DNA from: Pseudoalteromonas arctica A 37-1-2
Lineage (GTDB): Bacteria; Pseudomonadota; Gammaproteobacteria; Enterobacterales; Alteromonadaceae
Reading direction: 5' to 3'
DNA: 64,000 bases
Assembly: GCF_000238395.3 (NCBI RefSeq)
Contig: NZ_CP011025.1
Coordinates: 3,658,001-3,722,000 of the forward strand
Shown: one piece after another, positions 7,703 to 16,358 of the stretch
Layout of the letters: every line of letters starts with the position of its first letter
How positions within the stretch are numbered: position 1 is the first letter of the stretch
Notes under the pieces: generated by a model
Databases searched by the model: none
What the model was told of the DNA's origin: nothing
The model's input: the letters and a program-made list of their open reading frames with translations, nothing else
Made by a program: the position numbers and the translations under genes

Positions 7703-8432
7703 TATGTGTCCTTTTTTTACTCGCAAAAATAGCCACAACAGCACATGCAATAGCAATTAAAAACCATTGCACAGCGTAGGCATTATGCTTTTGAGGGCTC
7801 ATAACAACGGCCTCATAATGAGGTGTTGCAATCTCATCACCAGTACCTTGTCTGTAAGCCATAAAATGAATTAATGATTGCTGGCTTTGAGTGCTCAGCA
7901 TATTCAAGTCGATAGATTGGATTCTTGTAGGTAAGTCGTTATTTGTAGTTTTATCTTCAAGCGTAAAGCTACTTAAGTTATTTTCTTTTATTTGCGCTTT
8001 AAGAATAAAAACACCTGTAGGCAGAGTAACCTTTGGCAGTGTATCTCTAGATATAGGTGCTTTTACCCATCCTAAATTAACTAAAATCACTTTTTCTTCG
8101 CTGTCTGGCTTTAGTAAAGCAAGTAGGTCGTACCCTACTTGCCCGTTATAAACTTGATTATCTAAAAGCCAATATTGGTTTTGTACAAACCGCCCTTTTA
8201 ACTCAACCAATACACCTGTTTTGTTCCAGCTATCAGGCAGGTTAAGTAATTGAGACCAGCTCATCACACCACGAGTCTGTTGCTTAGCAATAGCGGTTAA
8301 TTGCTGCTGTTTTTGCTCACCCCGCTCCAACTGCCAAAATCCTAGTCGAACACACACAAGTACAACAACCACAACCATACAAAGTGTGATTAGTGAGCTA
8401 AGCTTTTGTTTGTGCCATAAAACTAACTGCAT
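7692..8432 (-). CDS. SURF1 family cytochrome oxidase biogenesis protein
   Basis: The product has 246 residues with a membrane span at each end (about 13-31 and 222-240) and a periplasmic domain between them, the classic SURF1 layout. Recognisable motifs are RLGFWQLERGEQK after the first span, YLLDNQVYNGQVGYDLL-like sequence (LLDNQVYNGQVGYDLLAL), and ILVNLGWVKAPISR. SURF1 helps haem A insertion or early assembly of subunit I. It starts only 14 bp from the start of the divergent DUF2909 gene, so any internal promoter would lie within neighbouring coding sequence. Confidence 0.92.
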   Translation of the reverse strand: MQLVLWHKQKLSSLITLCMVVVVVLVCVRLGFWQLERGEQKQQQLTAIAKQQTRGVMSWSQLLNLPDSWNKTGVLVELKGRFVQNQYWLLDNQVYNGQVGYDLLALLKPDSEEKVILVNLGWVKAPISRDTLPKVTLPTGVFILKAQIKENNLSSFTLEDKTTNNDLPTRIQSIDLNMLSTQSQQSLIHFMAYRQGTGDEIATPHYEAVVMSPQKHNAYAVQWFLIAIACAVVAIFASKKRTHNEK

Positions 8433-8446
8433 AAAGGGTCAACTCA

Positions 8447-8755
8447 GTGATTATTAAAATTATTATCGTACTGTTGTTAATATTTATACTTTTTAACTTA
8501 TTTAGAGCATTGTTTATTATGGTGTCAGGGAAAACTGGGGGACGACCTATGTCTCACTTTTTAGGTCGTCGCGTATTGTTTTCGGTCGTTGTTTTAGTTG
8601 TTGTTATTGCAGCGCTTAAACTTGGTTTTATTAAAGCAAATAATTCGCCAATAAACGCTACAGCACATATACAAATACAAACAAACACAGCCACACCACA
8701 TCAACAAAGTGCCAATACCAAGCAGCTGCTTGAAAAGCAAAATGCTTATCTTTAG
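8447..8755 (+). CDS. DUF2909 family two-span membrane protein
   Basis: A 102-residue protein encoded on the strand opposite the oxidase operon. Two hydrophobic spans (1-25 and about 43-64) flank the conserved loop PMSHFLGRRVLFS, which matches DUF2909 proteins found inside aa3/caa3 oxidase clusters. The start is a GTG with AAGGG upstream. After about residue 68 the sequence becomes a low-complexity Thr/Gln/Asn tail; that tail is exactly the part lying antisense to the last codons of coxC (98-bp overlap). A role in oxidase assembly is likely by association but unproven. Confidence 0.78.
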   Translation: MIIKIIIVLLLIFILFNLFRALFIMVSGKTGGRPMSHFLGRRVLFSVVVLVVVIAALKLGFIKANNSPINATAHIQIQTNTATPHQQSANTKQLLEKQNAYL

Positions 8756-9533
8756 TAAAGTGCCCTTTTAATATCCGTAAAAATATTACAAATAAAAGTA
8801 CCGTTCCTAGCGTTACATGCATGCCATGAAAACCAGTCAATAAAAAGAACGTATTACCGTAAATGCCCGCATCTAGCGTTAGGTTAAGGTCATTATATGC
8901 ATGCATGTACTCCTCAACTTGCAGCCCTAAAAAGCAAACGCCCAATAAAATAGTAGCGCCTAAAAAAACTTTAAGTGGAGTGCGTTTATTGTTTTCCATC
9001 GCTACGTGGGCAAAATGTAAAGTAACTGAGGAAGTAAGCAGTATTAAGGTATTTATAAGCGGCAAGCCTTGCCAGCCCATAGCTTGAGTAGTTTCGCCAG
9101 CAGGTGTTGAAACTAGCGGCCAAACAGCTTCGAAAGTTGGCCATAAAACCTCGTTAGTCATTGCATTATTGCCTGCGCCTCCAAGCCAAGGTACCGACAA
9201 TACGCGTGCATAAAAAAGCGCACCAAAAAAGGCCATAAAAAACATAACTTCAGAAAAAATAAACCAGCTCATACCTTGTCTAAAAGAGCGATCCATTTGT
9301 GCTGAGTACAAACCTTGGTCCGACTCACTAATTACATTTTTAAACCAGCTAAACAACATATACACAAGTACAGCAATACCGGCATAAAGCAGATAAACCC
9401 CGCTACCACCTTCTTTACCTACACTCATAACAGTCAAGCCTGCCCCTACTGCAATAAAAAACAATGCAACAGCACCTACAATAGGCCATGGGCTTTGCTC
9501 AGGTACGTAATAATGCTCATATTCTTGATTCAT
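8658..9533 (-). CDS. coxC: Cytochrome c oxidase subunit III
   Basis: A seven-span core subunit of the haem-copper oxidase. Typical pieces include WFKNVISES, SEVMFFMAFFGALFYAR, the long C-terminal helices with FHGMHVTLGT, and the terminal AAAWYWHFVDVVWL. The start ATG 9531-9533 (MNQEYEHYYVPEQ) is chosen because GGAG lies 8 nt upstream; a start seven codons earlier lacks this. The 3' end overlaps the opposite-strand DUF2909 gene by 98 bp. It lies 35 bp downstream of ctaG. Confidence 0.96.
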   Translation of the reverse strand: MNQEYEHYYVPEQSPWPIVGAVALFFIAVGAGLTVMSVGKEGGSGVYLLYAGIAVLVYMLFSWFKNVISESDQGLYSAQMDRSFRQGMSWFIFSEVMFFMAFFGALFYARVLSVPWLGGAGNNAMTNEVLWPTFEAVWPLVSTPAGETTQAMGWQGLPLINTLILLTSSVTLHFAHVAMENNKRTPLKVFLGATILLGVCFLGLQVEEYMHAYNDLNLTLDAGIYGNTFFLLTGFHGMHVTLGTVLLFVIFLRILKGHFTKDKHFAFQAAAWYWHFVDVVWLCLFVFVYVL

Positions 9534-9568
9534 TTTATTTACTCCTAGTTTCACACTAGTTTAAAAAG

Positions 9569-10099
9569 CTAGTTGTTACTTGCCACCAGCTGTTCACTAA
9601 TATCAAATACGGTATAAGATAAAGTTAATTCTTCAATATCGCTTGGCAGTGCGGTATCAACATAAAAAAGTAATTTAAATTCAAGTTCTTCCCCTGCTTT
9701 TAGAGGTTGCTGATCAAAGCAAAAACAGGCTATTTTATGTAAATACTTTGCCGCTTTACCTGGCGAGACTGATGGTACAGCCTGCATTACTTTATCTAGG
9801 TTGCTGTTATTTTTAGCACTAAACATTACTTCACGCATTGCACCGGGTTTGACCTCTACACTGTATTCTTTTGATTTGACTTCAAACGGTGCACCACTTT
9901 GTGCGTGAGTAGTAAAGCTAACGCCGACTTCTCGGTTTTGTACTATTTGTGTGCTTTGCTCTGCTTGCTCAAGCGAAGGCTTCCCATTAAGCCCTGTTAC
10001 ATCACAAAACACGTCATACAAAGGTACTAAAGCAAAGGCAAAGGCAAACATGCCTATGCAAATAAGTACCAAACGTTTGAGTAGCGGTGCGTGTGTCAT
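9569..10099 (-). CDS. ctaG: Cytochrome c oxidase assembly protein CtaG/COX11 (CuB insertion)
   Basis: A copper chaperone for the CuB centre of subunit I. One N-terminal membrane span (about 9-28) is followed by an immunoglobulin-like periplasmic domain. The copper-binding CFCF motif is present in KIACFCFDQQPLKAGE, and the segment VPLYDVFCDVTGLNGK is diagnostic of COX11. The length of 176 residues is normal. Its ATG overlaps the coxA stop in a TAATG arrangement, indicating coupled translation. Confidence 0.95.
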   Translation of the reverse strand: MTHAPLLKRLVLICIGMFAFAFALVPLYDVFCDVTGLNGKPSLEQAEQSTQIVQNREVGVSFTTHAQSGAPFEVKSKEYSVEVKPGAMREVMFSAKNNSNLDKVMQAVPSVSPGKAAKYLHKIACFCFDQQPLKAGEELEFKLLFYVDTALPSDIEELTLSYTVFDISEQLVASNN

Positions 10100-11691
10100 T
10101 ACTTAATTACCGGCGGCGTAGAAAAAGTATGATATGGCGCTGGAGAGTCAACTTCCCACTCAAGCCCTTCTGCCCCTTCCCATACTTTTGCAGGCACCTT
10201 ATCACCGCCACGCGCGCATTTAATTACCACAGCTACAAACAACAATTGCGATAAACCAAAGGCAAATCCACCAATACTTATGATTGCGTTAAAGTCGGCA
10301 AATTGAAGTGCATAATCGGGAATTCGACGCGGCATACCGGCAAGCCCTACAAAATGCATAGGAAAAAACAATACGTTCACACTCACCAGCGATAGCCAAA
10401 AATGCCATTTAGCTAGCGTGATATTAAACATATTGCCCGTCCACTTGGGCAGCCAGTAATAGGCCCCCGCCATTATCGAAAATACAGCCCCTGTTACTAA
10501 TACATAATGAAAATGCGCCACTACAAAATAAGTATCGTGGTACTGAAAGTCAGCAGGTGTAATTGCCAGCATCAACCCCGAAAAGCCACCTAAGGTAAAC
10601 AGCACAATAAACGCAATACTAAAAAGCATTGGCACTTCAAAAGTTATTGAGCCTTTCCACATTGTGGCAACCCAATTAAATACTTTTACTCCTGTAGGTA
10701 CCGATATAAGCATGGTCGCGTACATAAAAAACAACTCGCCAGCGACCGGCATCCCAGTGGTAAACATATGATGAGCCCATACAATAAAGCTCAATAGTGC
10801 TATGGAGGATGTGGCGTATACCATTGAGGCATAGCCAAAAAGTTTTTTACGAGAAAAGGTAGGTACTATTGTAGATATAATGCCAAAGGCAGGAAGAATC
10901 ATTATGTATACTTCGGGATGACCAAAAAACCAAAAAATGTGTTGGAACATCACCGGGTCGCCACCGCCTGCGGCATCAAAAAAGCTGGTCGCAAAATACT
11001 TATCGGTAAGTACCATAGTGACAGCCCCTGCAAGCACTGGCATTACCGCTATTAATAAAAAGGCAGTAATTAACCACGTCCATACAAATAAGGGCAACTT
11101 CATCCATGTCATGCCTGGGGCACGTAAGTTCACTATGGTTACAATCACATTGATTGCGCCCATTATTGAACTAATCCCCATAATATGTACGGCAAATACA
11201 AACAATGCAGTATTATCATTACTGTATGTTGTAGACAGTGGTGCATAAAAAGTCCAACCAAATGCAGGACCCCCACCAGGCATAAATAACGATGCCAATA
11301 GGATTAAAAACGCAAACGGTAAAATCCAAAAGCTCCAGTTATTCATTCTTGGCAATGCCATATCTGGCGCGCCAATCATGAGTGGTATCATCCAGTTAGC
11401 AAGGCCTGTAAAGGCCGGCATAACCGCACCAAACACCATAATTAAACCATGCACTGTGGTCATTTGATTAAAAAAGTGAGGATCGACCAACTGTAAACCT
11501 GGTTGAAATAATTCAGCTCTGATCACCATGGCCATTCCACCACCAATTAAGAACATGGTCAGCGAAAAAATTAAATATAAACTACCTATATCTTTATGAT
11601 TAGTTGTGTAAAGCCAGCGTTTAAAACCCTTAGCTGGGTGATGAGCATGATGAGCTTCATTGGCGTTAGGTTGTTCTACTATGCTACTCAT
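10099..11691 (-). CDS. coxA: Cytochrome c oxidase subunit I (haem-copper catalytic subunit)
   Basis: The catalytic subunit, binding haem a, haem a3 and CuB, with twelve membrane spans in 530 residues. Visible ligands: His in [10 protein letters not shown], the CuB/Tyr motif [14 protein letters not shown], the HH pair in [10 protein letters not shown], and haem histidines in VVAHFHYVL. The [10 protein letters not shown] sequence and the length indicate a type A (aa3-like) oxidase. It reduces oxygen to water and pumps protons across the inner membrane. Coupled by one-base overlap to both coxB upstream and ctaG downstream. Confidence 0.97.
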   Translation of the reverse strand: MSSIVEQPNANEAHHAHHPAKGFKRWLYTTNHKDIGSLYLIFSLTMFLIGGGMAMVIRAELFQPGLQLVDPHFFNQMTTVHGLIMVFGAVMPAFTGLANWMIPLMIGAPDMALPRMNNWSFWILPFAFLILLASLFMPGGGPAFGWTFYAPLSTTYSNDNTALFVFAVHIMGISSIMGAINVIVTIVNLRAPGMTWMKLPLFVWTWLITAFLLIAVMPVLAGAVTMVLTDKYFATSFFDAAGGGDPVMFQHIFWFFGHPEVYIMILPAFGIISTIVPTFSRKKLFGYASMVYATSSIALLSFIVWAHHMFTTGMPVAGELFFMYATMLISVPTGVKVFNWVATMWKGSITFEVPMLFSIAFIVLFTLGGFSGLMLAITPADFQYHDTYFVVAHFHYVLVTGAVFSIMAGAYYWLPKWTGNMFNITLAKWHFWLSLVSVNVLFFPMHFVGLAGMPRRIPDYALQFADFNAIISIGGFAFGLSQLLFVAVVIKCARGGDKVPAKVWEGAEGLEWEVDSPAPYHTFSTPPVIK

Positions 11692-12833
11692 TAGTTCGCC
11701 TCCACTTTGGCATCAAGTGCTGCCTGTATTTGACTCGGTTGAATAACATCACCCGTATCATTACCCCACGCATTACGCTTATAAGTAATAACCGCAGCTA
11801 ATTGCTTTATAGATAACTGCTTGGCAAAAGCTTGCATTGCCGTACCGGGTCGCCCATGGATAACTACATCAATGTGATCTTTTATATCGCCAAGCACTAT
11901 AGGGCTGCCTTTTAGCGCAGGAAAAACACCTGGTAATCCCATACCTGTAGGTTGATGGCACGCCGCGCAGCTAGCCATATAAACTTGCTCACCTAAAGTC
12001 ATTAACTCTTCTTTGGGAAGCGTTTGATCAAGCAGTGCAGCATCTGCTAATGCTGCTTTTTGTTTAGCCTGCTTTGCATCTGCAAGCCATGTTTTAAAAT
12101 CAGCCTCAGATTTAGCGACCACCACAACGGGCATAAAGCCATGATCTTTACCACACAACTCAGCACATTGGCCTCGGTAAGTACCTTCTTCGTTTATGTT
12201 CGTCCATGTTTCGTTTATAAAGCCGGGATTCGCATCTTTTTTAACTGCAAAATCAGGTACCCACCAAGAGTGAATAACATCATCAGAAGTCATTAAAAAT
12301 CGTACTTTTTGATTTATTGGCAGTACGAGAGGTTTATCAACCTCAAGTAAGTAGTTAGGATTTTTATCTGCAAGATTCGCTATTTCATCTTGCGGGGTAG
12401 ATAAAATAGAGTAGAACTCTACATCTTCACCCATATATTCATAATGCCATTTCCATTGCGAGCCTGTAATTTTAATAGTGAGATCAGCTTTGCTGGCATC
12501 TTCCATTGCAATTAGGGTTTTAGTGGCTGGTACTGCCATAGCAATTAAAATAACAAACGGAATTGCAGTCCAAAGTATTTCTACTTTAGTGCTTTCGTGA
12601 AATTGGGCAGGTACAGCCCCTTTAGATTTACGGTGATGAATAAGTGCCCAAAACATAATTGCGAACACTATCACCCCAATCACACAACATATTATAAATA
12701 TGGTCATGTGCAGCTGATATACATTATTGCTTATATCGGTTACGCCTTTGCGCATATTGTATTGGCTGTTAGCCAAAACTGGGTGCGAAAAAACACATAA
12801 TATAAGCCACAAGGTAGAGGTCAGTTTACCCAT
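11691..12833 (-). CDS. coxB: Cytochrome c oxidase subunit II with fused cytochrome c domain (caa3 type)
   Basis: First gene of the oxidase operon. A signal-like N-terminus is followed by two membrane spans (about 45-65 and 88-108) and a cupredoxin domain with the CuA ligands in [17 protein letters not shown]-terminal cytochrome c domain (about 275-370) carries the haem motif SCAACHQ and a Met ligand in the PGTAMQAF region. The fused haem domain defines the enzyme as caa3 type. AAAGGAG lies 7 nt before the ATG. The leader region upstream (12834-13137) shows no recognised operator. Confidence 0.96.
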   Translation of the reverse strand: MGKLTSTLWLILCVFSHPVLANSQYNMRKGVTDISNNVYQLHMTIFIICCVIGVIVFAIMFWALIHHRKSKGAVPAQFHESTKVEILWTAIPFVILIAMAVPATKTLIAMEDASKADLTIKITGSQWKWHYEYMGEDVEFYSILSTPQDEIANLADKNPNYLLEVDKPLVLPINQKVRFLMTSDDVIHSWWVPDFAVKKDANPGFINETWTNINEEGTYRGQCAELCGKDHGFMPVVVVAKSEADFKTWLADAKQAKQKAALADAALLDQTLPKEELMTLGEQVYMASCAACHQPTGMGLPGVFPALKGSPIVLGDIKDHIDVVIHGRPGTAMQAFAKQLSIKQLAAVITYKRNAWGNDTGDVIQPSQIQAALDAKVEAN

Positions 12834-13137
12834 GTGACGGCTCCTTTGATGCTATTGCTAATGCAAAGCGAAGAGGCATACGGCTTAAACGCCAATTCGT
12901 TATTTTTATTTTTTTAGTCAATCTCATTTAATATTGATTGGTTTTGCTGCGCCAACAACGGGTTTGTGTATATTGTGTGTTCTCAAAACTAAAAAGCTGT
13001 GAGTTATTATTAGCTCAGCACATTAATAATTAGCTAAAAAATGAACAACAAGCAAGTTTTAGTATAAAAAACAATCAGGTGATATTGAGTAATTAATAAA
13101 AAATCAGTAACCAACTAGGTAACAGGAAGTTCAAAAG
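12834..13137. other. Intergenic region upstream of the oxidase operon
   Basis: An AT-rich stretch that must hold the minus-strand coxB promoter and, at its right end, a possible plus-strand promoter for the short ORF at 13138 (TATAAA at 13063-13068 with TGAACA 15 bp upstream). No RNA gene or recognisable operator was found. Confidence 0.4.
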
Positions 13138-13218
13138 ATGAGCAAAACAAAGGGGTTTAACGCATTCGGAGGGGGAAAATATAAGTGCAAAAAAGTTTAC
13201 AGCTTAAATTGTCAGTGA
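13138..13218 (+). CDS. Candidate short peptide gene, 26 residues
   Basis: ATG to TGA encodes a basic glycine-rich peptide containing FNAFGGGKYKCKKVY and ending SLNCQ, with two cysteines. AGGA lies 10 nt before the ATG, a plausible promoter lies upstream (13042-13068), and the strong lexA terminator hairpin (13258-13283) would also end its transcript. No homologue is recognised. It could be a genuine small protein, a peptide precursor, or chance; the presence of promoter-like, RBS-like and terminator-like elements in the right order is the argument for listing it. Confidence 0.35.
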   Translation: MSKTKGFNAFGGGKYKCKKVYSLNCQ

Positions 13219-13245
13219 GCTATTTATGCCCTATTTTTAGTGCGA

Positions 13246-13283
13246 ATTTAAAACAGAAAATGCGTACTAATTAGTACGCATTT
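13246..13283 (-). terminator. Rho-independent terminator of lexA, bidirectional
   Basis: A perfect 26-bp palindrome (13258-13283; core TGCGTACTAATTAGTACGCA) begins 33 bp after the lexA stop and is followed on the minus strand by a T-rich run. Its symmetric A/T flanks mean it could also end plus-strand transcripts. Confidence 0.8.
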
Positions 13284-13316
13284 ATAAAACTGCTTGTTTA
13301 AAAGCTATTTTTAAAG

Positions 13317-13934
13317 TCACATCCAATCAGCGTTTCTTATAACGCCAACGGCTAAGCCTTCAATATTAAAAGACTCATTCTCAAGATCTACTTCAATAGA
13401 TTCAAAATCGTCGTTTTCAGCATGAAGTAATACTTTACGACCCGCTTTCTCAAGACGTTTTACAGTTACGTCTTCGTCTAGGCGGGCAACAACAACTTGC
13501 CCGTTTTCAGCGGTTTGAGTACGATGTACAGCAAGTAAATCACCATCCATAATACCAATATCTTTCATGCTCATACCGTTAACGCGTAGTAAAAAATCTG
13601 CAGCCGGTTTAAACATTAATGGATCGATTTTGCAGTGACTTTCAACGTGCTCTTGCGCCAAAATAGGTGAACCAGCAGCAACACGCCCTATAAGCGGTAA
13701 ACCTAATTGTTCTGGCTCTTCTTCTTCAATTAACTGAATACCACGGCTTGCACCTGGTTTCATTTTAATTGCGCCTTTTTTAGCAAGTGCTTTTAAATGT
13801 TCTTCAGCAGCATTGGCACTTTTAAAACCTAATGTTTGCGCTATTTCAGCACGTGTAGGAGGCATACCAGTGTCTTTAATAAAAACTTTAATTAGTTCGA
13901 GTATTTGAGCTTGGCGGTTCGTTAATGGTCGCAT
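13317..13934 (-). CDS. lexA: LexA repressor of the SOS response
   Basis: A 205-residue repressor-protease. The N-terminal winged helix domain (1-65) has recognition helix [20 protein letters not shown]. The self-cleavage site is Ala87-Gly88 (GRVAAGSP), with catalytic Ser122 (NGMSMKD) and Lys159 (DVTVKRLE). RecA filaments trigger cleavage and derepress DNA repair genes. Two SOS boxes in its own promoter indicate autoregulation. It is monocistronic here, with a terminator right after it, and is divergent from a thioesterase gene. Confidence 0.98.
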   Translation of the reverse strand: MRPLTNRQAQILELIKVFIKDTGMPPTRAEIAQTLGFKSANAAEEHLKALAKKGAIKMKPGASRGIQLIEEEEPEQLGLPLIGRVAAGSPILAQEHVESHCKIDPLMFKPAADFLLRVNGMSMKDIGIMDGDLLAVHRTQTAENGQVVVARLDEDVTVKRLEKAGRKVLLHAENDDFESIEVDLENESFNIEGLAVGVIRNADWM

Positions 13935-13938
13935 ACAA

Positions 13939-13954
13939 CTGGTTTTCCATACAG
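13939..13954 (-). promoter_or_regulatory. Second SOS box (LexA operator) at lexA
   Basis: CTGGTTTTCCATACAG matches CTGT-N8-ACAG with one mismatch. It lies 25 bp from the perfect box, between the promoter and the start codon. Confidence 0.7.
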
Positions 13955-13963
13955 TACATTTAA

Positions 13964-13979
13964 CTGTGAGTATATACAG
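13964..13979 (-). promoter_or_regulatory. Perfect SOS box (LexA operator) at lexA
   Basis: CTGTGAGTATATACAG is an exact CTGT-N8-ACAG operator overlapping the -10 region of the lexA promoter. Confidence 0.92.
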
Positions 13980-13996
13980 TTAAATAAAAATCGCAA
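13969..13996 (-). promoter_or_regulatory. lexA: lexA promoter
   Basis: On the minus strand, TTGCGA (13991-13996) and TATACT (13969-13974) are separated by 16 bp and fit a sigma-70 promoter. LexA bound at 13964-13979 would cover the -10 element. Confidence 0.6.
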
Positions 13997-14101
13997 ATTT
14001 AAATTAAGCCTTAAAATAGCCAAAGTAATTTCACTTGTGTACATTTTAGGGATATAACTAAAGCTAGGTTTATAAATGATTAAAAAAGCAAAGGAGTCAT
14101 T

Positions 14102-14542
14102 ATGAGTATTTGGTACCAGCCCATCACTTTAGAGCTGTGCAAGCAGTTAGAACAAGGCATTGATGGCCAAGGAACATTAATGAAAACCATGGGAATAGAA
14201 GTCACTGAAATTGGTGATGATTACTTAGTAGCCACTATGCCGGCAATTCCTGAGCATCATAACCCAATGGGAATGGTTCACGGCGGTGCTAACGTTGTAC
14301 TTGCCGAAACAGTTGCCAGCTATGCAGCTAACTTTGTTGTCGATTTTACAAAATTTTACTGCGTGGGGCAGGAAATTAGCGCAAGTCATTTAAAAGCATC
14401 TCGCAACGGCACTTTAACAGCAACGGCAAGAGCGTTTCATATTGGCAAACGTAGTTCAGTGTGGGAAATAAAAATTACAAATAGCCGCAATGAGCTGTGC
14501 TGCGTATCAAAAATGACCGCAGCAGTCGTAGAGCGAAGGTAG
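14102..14542 (+). CDS. Hotdog-fold acyl-CoA thioesterase (PaaI/YdiI type)
   Basis: A 146-residue single hotdog domain. The catalytic and substrate loop reads MVHGGANVVLAETVAS, closely patterned on E. coli YdiI, and the C-terminal GKRSSVWEIKI and LCCVSKMTAAV segments also correspond. The family hydrolyses acyl- or aroyl-CoA thioesters in the cytoplasm. YdiI itself acts in menaquinone synthesis, but no men genes are visible here, so the substrate is left open. AAAGGAG precedes the ATG. It is divergent from lexA and ends immediately against the convergent gene at 14543. Confidence 0.85.
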   Translation: MSIWYQPITLELCKQLEQGIDGQGTLMKTMGIEVTEIGDDYLVATMPAIPEHHNPMGMVHGGANVVLAETVASYAANFVVDFTKFYCVGQEISASHLKASRNGTLTATARAFHIGKRSSVWEIKITNSRNELCCVSKMTAAVVERR

Positions 14543-14923
14543 TTACTTTTCGATTGGGTAAATTGTAATTTCCATACCCGCACCAATCGCAGATATACGT
14601 AGTAATGTGTCTGCATCTAAGGCTTGATTAAAGCACTTAGGGGAAGTGCCTGATTCAAAACCAATATCAAACGTTCTACGTGAACAGCTTAACCATTGCT
14701 TTAGCGCGTTACGCGAACACGATTCAACAAGCTCACATATATGGTTTATTGCTTTGTCAGGCGTGTTTACTACACCTGTTGCTTCAATACGCGCTAATTG
14801 ACGGTATTCGTCTTTGTCATAATGTAAAATCGTCGCGACTTTTTTCAAGTCTGCCACTAGCAAACTAATATCTTGCTTTGATTCAAGCTCAAGATCTACA
14901 TTTAAAAATTGAATTTCCGACAT
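14543..14923 (-). CDS. Conserved-looking cytoplasmic protein of unknown function
   Basis: I do not recognise this protein. From the ATG at 14921-14923 the product has 126 residues and begins MSEIQFLNVDLELES; an upstream extension to 14992 is possible but has no better ribosome site. Alternating strands and helices with no signal peptide or membrane span suggest a small alpha/beta soluble protein. Two cysteine-containing stretches (HICELVESCSRN and WLSCSRRTFD) have no obvious metal-site spacing. It directly abuts the convergent thioesterase gene with no intergenic space. Confidence 0.6.
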   Translation of the reverse strand: MSEIQFLNVDLELESKQDISLLVADLKKVATILHYDKDEYRQLARIEATGVVNTPDKAINHICELVESCSRNALKQWLSCSRRTFDIGFESGTSPKCFNQALDADTLLRISAIGAGMEITIYPIEK

Positions 14924-15163
14924 CGTTTCGTATTTATCCTCTAATAATTTCATTGCAAACTTTAACGCAGTTTTACCGTTATACCAAATCAACTATGCTC
15001 TATTAACCACTTTATATGGATATTTCGCAGCTTTTAAGTATTTTTTAGCGTTTAAAGCTAGCTGGATATCAAACACTCAGCTCAATTAAACAAATAAGTC
15101 ATGTTAGCAATTTAAGTGTAATCTTTTTTATTTTTAAATGATTACAGTAAGCTATAGTTTAAA

Positions 15164-15182
15164 CTGCGACAAAATGTCGCAG
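15164..15182. promoter_or_regulatory. Perfect 19-bp palindrome upstream of the PepSY-like gene
   Basis: CTGCGACA (15164-15171) and TGTCGCAG (15175-15182) form exact inverted arms around AAA, 54 bp before the ATG at 15237. No T-run follows and the upstream gene is on the other strand, so an operator or mRNA leader hairpin is more likely than a terminator. The cognate regulator is unknown. Confidence 0.45.
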
Positions 15183-15236
15183 TAACTAATCCCATTAATG
15201 TAATAAACTAGCCTCTAAAAATAATAAGACTAAAAC

Positions 15237-15962
15237 ATGAATAAAAAAATATTTAAGTATGCTCGCAAGTTACATAAATGGCTCGGTTATTTGCTCACAT
15301 TACAAATTTTAGCTTGGCTATTAGGCGGTTTAGTCATGAGCGCTATTCCTCTTGATAAAGTTCATGGGGAGCATCTTGCAACACGTACTCTTAATAACCC
15401 ATTTACGCAGGCTGATTATGTTGCCTCCCTTAACGATATTGCATCTCAGGTGGTTAATCCAGCACAAATAATTTTTGAGAACTTTTTAACCACACCTATA
15501 ATTACAGTAATAAATAAAGATGAACAGCAAAGCTTTAACGGTATAACAGGCCGGCCTTTTGAGCCGCCAACTAAAATACAAATTACCGCAAATGCTAAAG
15601 CACACTTACTTATTGATGCTCAAGTGACAAGCGCTGTACTGCTAAAGCAAGGTATGCGAGAAGTTGGATATAAAACCAATGTTTGGCAGGTACAATTTGA
15701 CGACACATTTAACACAACACTGTATTTGTCAGAAAATAACGGCAGAGTTGTCACCGTTCGCAGCACACTATGGCGAATTTTCGACTTTTTTTGGATGTTA
15801 CATATTATGGATTACGATGAGCGAGAGGATTTTAATAATCCGCTGCTTATTAGTTTTGCAGCAACCAGCGTACTTTTTTGCCTAAGTGGAATATTACTAC
15901 TTATGCAAAACATACGACTAAAACGATTTATCCGAATTAAAAGTAAGAATAAATCAAAGTAG
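15237..15962 (+). CDS. PepSY-associated membrane protein
   Basis: A 241-residue protein with an N-terminal span (about 15-36, LGYLLTLQILAWLLGGLVMS) preceded by the characteristic RKLHKWLGY, and a C-terminal span (about 203-222). The periplasmic part between them contains a PepSY-like segment (VWQVQFDDTFNTTLYLSENNGRVV), followed by FDFFWMLHIMDYDERED. PepSY membrane proteins of this type often accompany iron-reduction or redox systems. No iron gene is adjacent, and function remains inferred. A palindrome of unknown role lies upstream. Confidence 0.75.
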   Translation: MNKKIFKYARKLHKWLGYLLTLQILAWLLGGLVMSAIPLDKVHGEHLATRTLNNPFTQADYVASLNDIASQVVNPAQIIFENFLTTPIITVINKDEQQSFNGITGRPFEPPTKIQITANAKAHLLIDAQVTSAVLLKQGMREVGYKTNVWQVQFDDTFNTTLYLSENNGRVVTVRSTLWRIFDFFWMLHIMDYDEREDFNNPLLISFAATSVLFCLSGILLLMQNIRLKRFIRIKSKNKSK

Positions 15963-16010
15963 TCATATTGGTTTTTAAGAACTAGCGCACTCTCACCAAA
16001 GAGTAAATAA

Positions 16011-16032
16011 GCCCTAGGAAGTACCCAAGGGC
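16011..16032. terminator. Probable bidirectional terminator between convergent genes
   Basis: GCCCT (16011-16015) pairs with AGGGC (16028-16032), with two further inner pairs across a mismatch. T-rich sequence lies on the plus side and weakly T-rich sequence on the minus side. Confidence 0.4.
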
Positions 16033-16037
16033 AGATT

Positions 16038-16358
16038 TTATTCCAAGTGTTTAAATCGACTCAAATGTCGCTTTAACATTTCGTTTTCGAAAATCAACTC
16101 ATCACGCTCATCCAGCAATTGTAAAACTAAAGCTATTGCCGACCAATCTAACGAAAAGTCATGTTGAATACGGGCCGCTTTTTTAACTAAGGTCACTGCA
16201 GATACCGTAAATTGCCACTGCGTAACATGCTTCCCCTCAATTGGAACCGCAATATTGTGCTCAACTAGCTCATATAAAATTGCTTCGCTAATATCACTAC
16301 TCAAACATAGCTCTTTGCTAGTAAGTAAATCATCTTTTTGTGTCACGATAATTTGCAT
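16038..16358 (-). CDS. cbpM: CbpM, modulator of the co-chaperone CbpA
   Basis: A 106-residue MerR-like helical protein that binds the J-domain of CbpA and inhibits both its co-chaperone and DNA-binding activities. The pattern LTSKELCLSSDISEAILYELVEHNI with later CbpM-like LDWSAIALVLQLLDERDELI fits the family. Its ATG overlaps the cbpA stop (TAATG), so the pair is co-translated in the order cbpA-cbpM, as in E. coli. Confidence 0.88.
   Translation of the reverse strand: MQIIVTQKDDLLTSKELCLSSDISEAILYELVEHNIAVPIEGKHVTQWQFTVSAVTLVKKAARIQHDFSLDWSAIALVLQLLDERDELIFENEMLKRHLSRFKHLE

Noticed and set aside
10937..11248. Long plus-strand open frame opposite coxA
   Set aside because: It is the antisense of conserved coxA coding sequence, with no ribosome site or recognisable domain.
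14102..14542. Naming the hotdog thioesterase menI
   Set aside because: Similarity to YdiI is clear, but nothing here shows menaquinone synthesis, and related hotdog proteins use other acyl-CoA substrates.
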